In this document: one piece after another, positions 11,701 to 22,110 of the stretch | Layout of the letters: each line of letters begins with the position of its first letter | Numbering within the stretch: position 1 is the stretch's first letter | From: Rhizophlyctis rosea | Taxonomy: Eukaryota > Chytridiomycota > Chytridiomycetes > Rhizophlyctidales > Rhizophlyctidaceae | Direction: 5' to 3' | Length of the DNA: 64,000 nucleotides | Assembly: GCA_027596075.1 (NCBI GenBank) | Contig: JADGJC010000174.1 | Location: 1,263-65,262 of the forward strand | Notes under the pieces: generated by a model | Told to the model about the DNA's origin: nothing | Database searches by the model: none | What the model saw: the letters and a program-made list of their open reading frames with translations, nothing else | Made by a program: the position numbers and the translations under genes

Positions 11701-14504
11701 AGGTCCTTGTACTCAGGGACACATCCCAGCGACCCCTTCAAAAGGGTTTACGCCGCCTTCTTGTTGGACGCCTGGATGGAGGCCACAGTACTCCTGATGC
11801 ACATCCCTGCACTGTTGCACAATTGCTGGTCGTTCGACCAACTTTGAACTCTGACGTCAAAAAGACCCGCGCATTCCGGCCACGGGGTTTCTTGATCTTT
11901 GTCGTCCGCAATTCACCGGGGGCCACACGGTCATTTGCGAACCCACCAGGTGGAGTCTTGGTCTTGCATGAGGATAGGTTGCGGGGAGAAGGGAAGGGTC
12001 GTGCGAAACGAACAAGTACGTAGGAGCGAAAAAGACGGCGTGGATTAAGGGCATGCCGTAGTATGAAGGTGAGGAGGAGGTGAGAAGTTTTCTCGAGGTT
12101 GCGTGGTTTGTGACGGAACGACGGCAACGTAAAGCCGGCGAGAGGAAGAGAGACAATCGTACGAGGTATAGAGTCGGTCAAAACGCTTCCTAGAGCGAGG
12201 AAGCACGACGTGAACCTACCCAGTGGCCTGCTCAACTCAGTGGCCAAGTATGATGTGGCCGAAGATGGCATCGAAGCGTAACGGCCTAATTCAACGCAAG
12301 CTGTCAGTATCATGTCGCGAAGAGGTATACACAATGATATGCAGACGCGGAAGATGGAAGTAAACATATACCTTAGATTGCTTGAGGTGGATTGGAACGA
12401 GGGAACTTGGTTCGCTCTGTCTTTACAGGGGCTTGCCACCCTCATGACAAGAACGTCATGGCGACATTACAGCCTTCCCCAGCACCTGAGCTATCCTTGT
12501 CGTAACGTGAAGTGCCAGAAGGGAACCGGTGACTTCTCTAAGCTTATCGCGCTCGTAGGACTTGACTTGTCAGAAGGTTGGCTTGCCAAAGGTCTTGAGG
12601 TGAACTGTCCACCACCCTGGTTCTTGCAGTGGGGCACAACCTTCGATCGGCCTAACTCCCTTTGGAGTCTCCCTCCATTCCTCACGGCTCTTGGTGGGGC
12701 CAGACAGCGAAGGAGCCTCAACCCTCCTGCGGCATGTGGCAAAGCAAAAAGCTTGCACGCCCGACGGCCCTGGCAACCACGCAAGTGGTCCCCTCGCAGC
12801 CGCCGGAACACCTAGTCTTGGAAAGCATATACATGGAGAAGGCCAATCTATTTTCTATCTATACAAGAGAATGTCGCCACTGGGTAACCAGTGTTCTATG
12901 ATATTTACGATCCCGTTAAGGACCGGGGAATGGCGCACCCGGGGGTCGAACCCGATAAGGACCATGTCCAGTGCACCGTATGTGAAGATATGTGGTTAAA
13001 TGGCGGACGAGGAAGTCGATGTCTTGAATCTTGGCGGTAGTGTTGTCGAACTTCCCATTCGAAACGAGCAAGTTCCCGCCCGAGGGAAGCGAGCTCCTCC
13101 CCCAAGGTCAGAGCTGTAATTGCTGAACGCTTGACTCCGATAAGGAATCAACACCAAGTTCCCCGGAGGGTTGATGGGAGAAGACTTGAGATATTGAGTG
13201 GACCGCCGAAATAGATCGACCAGAGAGGACGAGGTGCGAGAACGGATAAAAACTCCTCAATCCCACCAGACCATCGGCAATACGAACACCAACTGGCCGC
13301 CCGGCTTCAACGGAGCACGCCCAGCCCATTCCGAAACGTGCTCCTGGCACCGAGCGGATTGTAGCGATGGTAACGACGTACGACGTACTCAAGGTCTGTA
13401 GCATGGGTCTGGAATTGAGTGGTAAGTGCAACTTGCAAATCAAACCAACTCGACCCAATGCGCGCATTGAGCGGCAACTGGCGGTGATAGTGAGGGAGAC
13501 CCACCAAACCTCATTTTGGTTATGTACAAACTATATACAATATATACAAGGGAAGGGGGGATACTATCTACTCTATCTATCTTGTTGCGACCCGTCGTTC
13601 CTCGTGTTAATGGGGAAGAGACGGAAGCGTTAGTAAAAGTTGAAGAATGGGGGGACTGATATCATTCCAACCCGGTAATGAGAGCCTTTGCTATACGGCG
13701 ACACATTGTCCCGGACCTTCTTTCGCCAGAGAAATACAGCATAGGTCAACCACTCCCCGCAAAGAGTGGTGCAAGCGGTTCCACCCACCCAATATCAACA
13801 ACTCGGATGGTGCACTTGCAATTTACGGTTCCGGATCGAATGGCCAGCATCCCACACCCCGCTTGAATTCACAGCCGAGACACCCATACTTACAGAGGAA
13901 CTTCTTGATTGAGGCAGATTGTATCGATGAGAGGTGGACGACCTGTGGTAGAAGCACATGATGGTTGGGTGGGTAGATCAGAAATGGGGACTTCCTCCGA
14001 GCATGTGCCGGAACGAGAGCACCTCTCGGGGGGTGTGACAGGTCTATGGTCAAAACGCACCGAGATCCCGTTATGCAGTGAGCCTAAGGAATGGCAGAAA
14101 GGACGAGGCGAAGGAGAAGGAAACGGAGAAAGGAATGGTTCAACCCATTCTGCCGGTATTGTGCCGTTGTTGTGGGTGATTGTGGCCACGAACGATGTGC
14201 TCATTGTGAGTCCGTTGTGCTTCAAGCGCGCGGGTCCTTTGATGCTCTTTCCCTGCCAGTGGCCACACTTGCCTACTTGCCCCTCAAGTGCCACACCGTG
14301 ACACACTGACACACTGACACCCAGTCATTATTTGGAGCACCAAAAATGTCTCGGGACAAAGGGACAAACCCAGGACATCTTGAGTTTCTCCCCACGGTTT
14401 TTGCCACAATGACACCCGGCCCAAGTGGACAAAAAAGGAGAGGGCACCAAGTGTTCCTCACGGAAATCCACTCTTTAGCTGCTTTGGAAGACTAGATCTC
14501 CAAT
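8797..14504. other. Gene-poor region of 5.7 kb
   Basis: No frame here reads as a recognisable protein on either strand. The longest (minus 11738-12445, 235 codons) is rich in Ser, Arg and Pro with no domain pattern. The only structured item I can support is the tRNA-like minihelix at 12932-12977. GT/AG-rich stretches occur, but no exon series could be assembled. It may contain decayed mobile-element DNA; I found no terminal repeats or reverse-transcriptase motifs. Confidence 0.5.
12932..12977 (-). ncRNA. tRNA-like acceptor/T-arm minihelix
   Basis: On the minus strand GGTGCAC (12977-12971) pairs with GTGCGCC (12938-12932) as a 7-bp acceptor with one G-T pair. Directly inside lies a T-arm TCGGG-TTCGACC-CCCGG containing a full box B (GGTTCGACCCC). 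Only 15 nt, holding a small GGAC-ATG-GTCC hairpin, replace the usual D and anticodon arms. It may be a deleted tRNA gene or a member of the tRNA-ended elements seen elsewhere in the window. A retroelement primer-binding site was considered and does not fit. Confidence 0.45.
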
Positions 14505-16226
14505 ATGGCTGACATTATCCGTCACACCATCTACGTCCAAACCGACGACTGGAACGATCCCGACTGGGGCCATGTCCAGTCCCTCGTCCAGTCTGCGGAA
14601 ACCATCAGTATAGACTTTGAATGGGACCCAGACCAACGAGGTTGTAGCAACCCCATTTCTGTGATGCAGATAGGTGTTCCCGACCCTTCAAACAGCTTCA
14701 CATACTATGGGGTAGACTATGATAATACCTACACCGCTATCATAATATCCGTGGTGCCTGGACACGAACTGTTGCAGAAGTGGCTCTGGAAAGTGCTGGA
14801 AGACGAGGATGTTGTCAAAGTTTTGGCGTGCAATGATATGCATCCAAACAATGGGGACTTCCGCAAGTTCCGAGAAACATTTGGCTATTGTATTGCTCGT
14901 AATTGTGGAGTTATTTCTCTTGGTGTGATGGCACGGGAGCGGGGATTTAATAGGGTAAGAATCATACATACTGTTGAGTTTGGACAATAGGAGCACTTGG
15001 GCGGCGATATTCGACCGCGCAAATAGTGCACAATGCACCGACGCAATTGCTTCTGTCCTTTCACCAATCATGCAACTCGATTGACGGCGTTTTTTTCCCA
15101 GGTGGCACTAAAGACACTGGCTCAACATTTCCAATTTCCTGGTCCACCCGAAAACTATGCAAGGTCGGAGTGGAGCTCCTCCTACTCGCATTGGGGCCGG
15201 CAACAACAGCGATACGCAGCATTGGATGCTGTCCTTCCATTGGCTGTCTACTACGAGCTAAGGAAGGACCCTTGCATTAAGAGCAATGCATCCAGGGCAA
15301 CCTATAACCCAAATGATATCTGCTCCGAAGGAGCCCACCGCTATGTTCACCTGGGAAAATATACAGAGGGGCCACGCCGTGGCGACCCTTGTGTCCACAA
15401 GGTCTTCAAGTCCGGTGCTGTGTATGAGGACAGCAAATTTGAAAGTGACCACATAGCAATATCTCATATGAGGTTGTTGTTTTGGAACACATCGAGTCAT
15501 ACGCATTGACCATTTGACAGACATTGAATGCCACAATAGACATTCTGAAGGCCTTCAACGCCTTGAACTTGTCCAATTTCCAGATCTTTGTCGTCAAGGG
15601 GTCCGTATGGATCAATGATGGCCCAGAGGAGAAAGTTTGGGTTGAGCCATTCATGGAAAATTTTGAGAAGGTGAGGGGTCTCTCACTTGAGGACTCGTAC
15701 CCCACTGCTGTCCATAATACCTAATTATCTGCCATGATAGTTCAACAGTAACACTGGGGCCGACTCGGGCCACGACCTCCTCAGCGCCCTCTCCCACTTC
15801 TCCTATCACCACAGCAGCGGCCAACTCCTCCTATGTGACCTGCAGGGATCACAAGGCCAAAAAGCCTACACCTTGACCGATCCAGTCATCATGTCGCGCA
15901 ATGCTGGCACTTATGGACCCGCGGATTTGGGTATCAGGGGCGGGCTGAACTTCTTCTATCATCATTCTTGCGGGCGGTTTTGCCAAAGAAGTTGGGAATC
16001 ACCACCGAATGCTCGGTATCATTTTGAGGCGAGGATGGGTACGTCGCTTTTGGATCTTTAACATGTGCGGTAGCCTGCTGTTGGGTACACTTTTTTGATA
16101 GGTATTAGAGGGTTAGTGGAAGAGCAACCCGATCAGTTTAATGTGCATGCACTGTTTACGAGAAGGAAAAGGCTAAACGCATCTTGTTTGCAAAATAAGA
16201 CCCCCTCTTTTTTTGACTGGAAATGA
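14505..16226 (+). CDS. RNase D/WRN-like 3'-5' exonuclease fused to an alpha-kinase
   Basis: Five exons (14505-14954, 15102-15455, 15521-15670, 15741-16038, 16102-16226) give 458 aa. Residues 30-205 form a DEDD 3'-5' exonuclease domain: motif I SIDFEW (D37, E39), motif II CNDMHPNNGDF (N110-D118) and motif III RYAALDA (Y188, D192). Residues 229-405 form an atypical alpha-kinase (eEF2K/MHCK type): KYTEGPRRGDPCVHKVFKSG (ATP-binding lysine region), VWVEPFMENFEKFNSNTG, SHFSYHHSSGQLLLCDLQG (D351, Q353), LTDPVI and the zinc-binding FFYHHSCGRFC. The 15455 junction needs a GC donor (ATA|GCAATA), which preserves an otherwise exact family alignment. Both active sites look intact. Nucleic-acid processing linked to protein phosphorylation is inference. 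The ARF-like gene follows 240 bp downstream. Confidence 0.85.
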
Positions 16227-16465
16227 TTTTGGAGCCACCTTTAAGAGTGTCCGTGCACCCCACTTGATGGCGAAATTCACCGCCACCCACCATCCGGGCC
16301 TGGTGGCACAGTCATTCCCTTTCCAATTCAAAAAGCTAAAAACTCAACCACCTCCCATCCTCCATCCAGCAACATTCAAACGCAACGGCCTTTTTCAACT
16401 CTACATAAATCATAACCAGTACCTCCATCACTCTCTACCAAAATCACCGCCCTTTCCGAAACCAA

Positions 16466-17231
16466 ATGGGAATGTTCTGCACAACCCCACCGCGGATGTT
16501 GATGCTCGGTCTTGACAGTGCAGGCAAAACCACAATCTTATATCACATGAAAACGGGTAGATACCGACAGACAATACCTACAATTGGTAATACACTGAAG
16601 GAACCTCGCAGGGGGATTGTGCTGTAAGGTTACCAACAAACCAACACCAACAGGTTTCAACATCGAGGCGGTTCAACATCAAGACATGGTATTTGATCTG
16701 TGGGACATTGGCGGACAGGAGAATGTTAGAGCGGTATGGAGGAATTGTGCGTATCTCATAATCGGCATGACTCTCCCATTCGTTTCCGGGAGTCGATATG
16801 CTGATCTGTTGTTATCTGTCTGCTCAACTCATTTCTCGGCACCGCCTTCAACCACATCCGCAGATCTCAAAAATACAGCAGGTATGTTGTTCACCAACCT
16901 GCTTCGACTACAACCGACCTCACGACTCATCTAACCCTCTCCAGCTTTAATCTTCGTCATAGACGCCTCCACAATCCCCCGCATCTTCGAAGCAAGGACA
17001 GAACTTCACTCCCTCCTCCGAGAACGGGACCTCGCACATTCCTCCCTCTTGGTGCTAGCTAACCAACAAGACGTGCCGGGCGCATTGACAGTCGATGAGA
17101 TAATAGATAAGCTGGAACTTGTCATGATGTGTGAGGGGAGGAGGTGGGCAGTGTTGGGATGTAGTGCGCTGATGGGTGAGGGGGTTGGACAGGCGTTGGA
17201 GTGGTTGGCACGTAAGGAGAACATACCATGA
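16466..17231 (+). CDS. Divergent ARF-like small GTPase
   Basis: Membrane-traffic-type GTPase of the ARF/ARL family, 172 aa. Exons 16466-16586, 16654-16746, a micro-exon 16864-16881 (18 nt) and 16945-17231 join in phase. It starts MG, so N-myristoylation is possible. The P-loop is GLDSAGKTT, switch I ends PTIGFNIE, switch II is WDIGGQE, followed by [18 protein letters not shown] as in ARFs. The G4 motif reads NQQD instead of the usual NKQD and G5 is CSAL. The usual N-terminal amphipathic helix is very short. Which ARL subgroup it belongs to cannot be told by eye. Confidence 0.88.
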
Positions 17232-17683
17232 ATGCGCACAGAAGCAAGAAAGGAAATAGATTCGTACTGGTACTTCACTCTCACAACTCCAGCAAAAGGT
17301 TGCTCATGAAAAGCCTCCATGCCCTGTGGTCTTTTATGCAATAATCAAAATATGACCTAAGTGGTCACGCTTCTCGCACTACTTTCTTTCCCCCCTCCTC
17401 CCCCAAATGCCCACAAACCAAAAGGAAACGAATAAGAACGTTGACACTTCCAAAAAAGTTTACGCGAAGACATACTATTTATACTATCATAAACCTACCC
17501 TGTTCCCCACTTCATTACCACAACTGTCCCTCACAATACCAGCGACATTACGGTTCCATACAGCACGGAAAAAAAAAACTACACTATATACAGGATATCA
17601 CATCATCTAATCCATCTCTACGGATTGTAACCCACCATCTACGCATTACCCTACCGCCTATCACTTAAAAAACCACGACCCTC
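17232..17683. other. Convergent 3' flanks, nothing recognised
   Basis: Lies between the ends of the plus-strand ARF-like gene and the minus-strand membrane-protein gene. It is A- and C-rich with homopolymer runs, consistent with untranslated 3' regions. No gene or repeat seen. Confidence 0.5.
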
Positions 17684-19739
17684 CTACATATAATCCTCCC
17701 GCTCCACCCTCCCCAAACTCGAATTCTGACTCCCATTCAAGCTCATGTTCTGACTCCCATTCAAACTCATACCCTGACTCCCTTGTCCTCTAGTCGGACT
17801 CCCCCTACTACTCTTACTACTCTTCGCCGTATAATACGGCCCACTAGCTGCCGAACTTGGCGTCGTTGCTGATTGCTGTTGCTGTTTAGGTGACCGGAAC
17901 GATGCTGCTGCGTATGATGGTGGTGGTGTGGTTGGTCTCCCTGTATCTATTGGTGGTGCCCCACGGGACCGGGAGGGTGTTTTTCTTCGTGAGTTGCTGT
18001 TGTGGCGGTCTGATGTGCTTCGGTCTGTTGTGCTACGGTCTGTTGTGCTGCGGTCTGATGTGTTGTGGCGGTCTGAGGTGTTGTGCCGGTCGGCTGTGTG
18101 CAGTCGACTTCGGTCGCTGTTGACGGGTAGGTTGCCTAGTTGTATTGCGGAGGGAGAGTGTATGGGACCGGAGGTTGCAGCACCGAGTGCTGATGATGAT
18201 GTTGAGTGGTCGGAATTTGACGGGCCGGATACGGGGATGTGCATTGGTGCTGCGCTTGATGCGTTGCTCCCTCTTCGATGTAGTTGCGGTTGTGGCATGT
18301 TGGGACTTGGTGGCATCCCAGTCGACCAAGTAGCAAACAACTGTCCCCTACCCTGATCCGCACCCCAAAACCCACCACCACCCCATTCCCATCCGTTCCC
18401 CATTGGCTGCCCAATCCTATCCGCTGGCCCCAACAACTCCTCCTCACTCCCTCCCCGACTCATCGTAGCAGGTGTTACATTCCCACTGTCAGCCATCAAC
18501 CTGGTACTCGAATTCGGTGTCCCAGGATTCGAATTCCGTTCAATGTCCCTTGTAGGCATAGGTGGGGGATGATAATCCCTTCCAACAGCATGATTCCCCA
18601 AAACACTCATACCCCCCAACCGACTCCACCTCCCATTCGAATGTTCCGACAACGTCAGGGGTGGCACGCTCCCTGTCCCATTACTGTCCGTAAGTCCACC
18701 CCAGTGATTTCTCAACAACCCCGTCCCACTAGAATTTCCACCACCACCACCTCTCCCTCCCCTTCCGTCATCATGTCCCACCGCATTCGACATCTTCCCA
18801 CTCCTCGGCATCTTCTTGTCCCCGATTGCCAACTCGTACTTTAGCATCAGCAGGTCGAACATGGTGAAAAGGTTGACGGCTGCGGTGAAGGAGAAGACCC
18901 ATTGCATGCGTGGATCTTCGATGTTTGGGAATTTGAACTGATATGTTATTCTGATAATATATATGGTGTTAGTTCACAAGGAATTTTCTCCTTCGCGTTT
19001 CCAAATATAGATAAAATGCGTAAATCCAAGCATACCTTATCAACAAAGGAATAGTAATAAAGAAGAACCTCGCCCCAGCACTCCTTAACAAAGTCCACAT
19101 CAAATGACTTCGACTAACATCCTTCAACGCCAACACGCTCATGAAATACCGAACCTGCAACGCAAATTCACACGCAAACAAGAACGTAAAATAAATGGGC
19201 TCAATCACCCATCCTTCCGTAGAATGCGTTTGGCCATTCTTCACGGCAAAGCCGACGTCGGTTAACCGTGCTATGATGGCACAGGTGAAGGAGCCGAAGA
19301 AGTAGATCATGAAGGGGAGTTCCATGGGGCTGGCTTTAACGATTTTGTAGCGGATGAAGAAGAGGAGGACGTCCCCGCATTCTGCTAGGGACCAGAGGGA
19401 GAGGGTGAGGGGGGCGGATATTCTGTAGACGGTTGGGGTGTAGGGTAGGGCGGCGCAAATAGCATTTATCTCTGGAAAAAGATCAATCAAAAAAGTGAGT
19501 TGTTAGATTTCCAGGAGGTTGAACTGCAGGCAATGTGAACCCAACATACGGTAGGCTAGATAGGAGACTATGCAGTTGAAGAACAACCATTTCCATACAG
19601 TGTTCATTCGGAAGTAGGCGAATAGGTATGTTGAGAATAGGGCACAAATGACTGAATTGGCATATCCGTACTCGTGGAATCCACAAGCTATGGCATCAGC
19701 CATAGACAAACCACCGCCATAGCAATTTACTAAACTCAT
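17684..19739 (-). CDS. Multi-pass membrane protein with long Ser/Asn-rich tail
   Basis: Three exons (19739-19550, 19471-19036, 18950-17684) join in phase to give 630 aa. Residues 1-245 hold about seven hydrophobic segments, e.g. SVICALFSTYLFAYF, WLFFNCIVSYLAY, LPFMIYFFGSFTCAIIA, IYFTFLFACEFALQV, FFFITIPLLI and WVFSFTAAVNLFTMFDLL. The count suggests a 7TM receptor-like fold, but I recognise no family motif. The remaining 380 residues are disordered: Gly-, Ser- and Asn-rich, with a DRHNTSDR/DRSTTDRSTTDR repeat block (about 17950-18110) and three SLNGSQN-type repeats at the end. The tail is probably cytosolic and a phosphorylation platform (inference). ATG 19739 begins the first hydrophobic exon. 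Confidence 0.75.
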
Positions 19740-20527
19740 GTCGGCAGCTGAACTTGGAAGCGGGAGATTTGGGGGGCTCTTCAGGAATTAAGGTTTTGCG
19801 GGCAGGGAGGAAAAAACTGACACTCGGACTCCACTGCTTCTTTGCTATGCCATACAGGTGTCGACACTCTGAAATTGCTGGTGGGGCAGTGGGCAGAATC
19901 TTCAGTTCGTACGATGAACGATGAAAAGGAGTCCTCATGGAACGGTTCCACCACACCAAGCTTTCTTCAGAAATTACGGATTGTCGATGTAAATCGTCCA
20001 GCTAGTGTGGGAAATCGACTATTCCTTCAGCACATTGACCTCCCAGTGCTCCCACCAAACCAAGCTGCCACAGCACTCAAGAACAATGAAGTGAGCAAGA
20101 GCTTGTTGTGGCTGTTCCTTCACGGAGGATCATGTGCAACCCCTCATTGCGGTGGTGTTTTCTCCTTCCCTCCTTCTGCTCAACCCAAGAATTTCGGGGT
20201 CCCTGTATCACTGCGCCCCGATTCAATGCCCATACGGAACTCTCGGAAAACATAGTCATCATGACTCATTCAGTTTACACTCTTTTCCAACTCTACGGTT
20301 TCGGAGGTGCACATACCAAATATAGTTAAATCAACCACAACATTTCGGGCACGCGTGCCATTGACCCCCACACTCCGACTGGAAAAGTGCAGTAGGTTGA
20401 AACCGACACTACGGAAATCGCAAGCGCAGCCCGTGCAACCTTCCTGAAAAGTGGAGTTTGGCGCCCGATTACTTGCTTACTAAGCGCTACTGTGGGAGCC
20501 TATTTTCACGTGAGCTTACTCAATGTC
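19740..20527. other. Divergent intergenic region
   Basis: Lies between two divergently transcribed genes and must hold both promoters. Short overlapping frames occur on both strands, none recognisable. No repeats or RNA genes seen. Confidence 0.5.
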
Positions 20528-22110
20528 ATGCGCGTTTGCAATTTGTCCGCTTCATCCCCTTCTCCTTTCGCGTCCTCTCTCCCCTCCTACTCCACCTTAG
20601 CTCTAAGTCTCAAAGCACAGAACCCGAAGCTTCGATTTACCTATCCAAGAAACCAAGTAATGCCATACGCGGACGTATCTGCGGGCCGAGGAAAGGGGCC
20701 GTTTAAGCTGTACTATGATATCAAAGGCACTGGGAAGCACAAGGTTCTCCTCATGTGAGTCCTCAAGGCAGTGGCCCTTTATTTGAATAAGCAGGATTGA
20801 AAACTGACTTTTCATATCCAGTATGGGTATGTAGCATCAGAATTCGATTGACCTTCCTCTCATTTACGCCAATGATTGATTCAAAAAGGCCTGAACATGA
20901 CACATTGGAGTTGGGACCATCAGGTACTGGCACTTCTTCCACGTAAACAAACCTAGGTTTACTCATGAGCGCTTTCATGACCTGCACAGTTTGAGTACTT
21001 TGGTGAACATCCGGACTTCCAGTGTCTAGTCTTCGATAATCGGGGAGTTGGTCTGTCGGACTGTCCACAAGAGAGATACACGTATGTCAAATCGTTGCCT
21101 ATCTATCTGTCAAACCCAACTTTTATAGTGCCTGACGGTTCATCATTCAGCACCTCTGAGATGGCAAGAGACACATACGATCTTCTGGAGTGTGTTGGAT
21201 GGAAGGAAGATATCCATGTGGTTGGTGTCTCGATGGGAGGAATGGTAAGTGAGCCGTCGTCCCAGTCTACATAAACAGCAGCCCGACCTCATGCAATTCT
21301 ACCCATTTTCAAGCACAGATCGCGCAAGAACTATGTCTCTTGATACCCGATAGAGTAATATCGTTATGTTTAACGTCAACTACACCGGGCCGCAGCATCC
21401 CACCCGTAAGCTTCGCATGCGACTCTTCACTGATCATACAGCAAAGCTGATCCAGAACACAGGGCGCAGCCATCACAAATCTCCCGCGAACCCTAATGAT
21501 CCGAGACGCAGAAACCCGCGTCCATTCAGTCATCGACATGGTATTCCCACCGGTACGTCTCCCCCTCCCCATCTCCCCTCCCCTCACACCCCATCGCTCA
21601 ACCCTTCCACCCCACCAGACATTCCTCTCCCAACCCTCCACCGAACTCGACCCAACAGGCATTCCATACCCAACCAACCGCGAAGCCCTCGTAGCCCGCT
21701 TAATGAAACGCATGGCCGCCACGCGTCCACAACCACCGTTCGGCGCAATGGCGCAGCTTGGTGCTTGTATAACGCATTATGTTTCTGATGAGCGGTTGCG
21801 GAGTTTGAAGGGCAAATTACCTATTCTGATCGTGACGGGTACTTGGGATAATGTGAGTTTTCCAATATGAAAGTTGGGTAGCGTTGTTGGGATGACATGC
21901 ATAGACTACAAAGTCATGACTGAGACCAATCCCTCCCCGTAAACACAGCTAATCCGCCCCGTAAACTCCCACCGCCTCGCCTCCATCCTCGACGCACGGC
22001 TGGAAATCTTTGACGGGTGTGGGCACGCACTTGTTTCCGAGCAACCGAAACGGTATAATGCGTTGTTGGAAGAGCATTTTAGAGGTGCGCAGTGTGTGAA
22101 GGGCAGTTGA
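20528..22110 (+). CDS. Alpha/beta hydrolase with a 5-nt micro-exon
   Basis: Serine hydrolase of the alpha/beta fold, substrate unknown. About nine exons, including 20528-20754, 20822-20826, 20889-20923 and 20990 onward, ending at 22110. The oxyanion region reads VLLIMGLNMTHWSWDHQ, and its IMGL part is assembled only if the 5-nt exon TATGG is included. Next come VFDNRGVGLSD, the nucleophile elbow GVSMGGM, the acid in VTGTWDN and the histidine in FDGCGHALVSEQP, so the catalytic triad is complete. The ATG at 20528 gives a Ser/Leu-rich N-terminus that could be a targeting peptide. The ATG at 20661 (MPYADVSAGRG) would start directly at the conserved domain. Confidence 0.85.

Noticed and set aside
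11738..12445. 235-codon minus-strand open frame
   Set aside because: Arg/Ser/Pro-rich composition, no domain pattern, no plausible exon partners; overlapping open frames on both strands suggest chance.
12932..12955. Plus-strand TGGCGCACCCGGGGG as an LTR retrotransposon primer-binding site
   Set aside because: It starts with TGG and complements a tRNA T-arm, but only 5 nt lie between the T-stem and the would-be CCA instead of 8. No flanking terminal repeats or polypurine tract pair was found, and the minihelix reading fits the geometry exactly.
14130..14160. GAATGG-TTCAA-CCATTC as another T-arm
   Set aside because: The loop is 6 nt, not 7, and the adjacent sequence does not pair as an acceptor.
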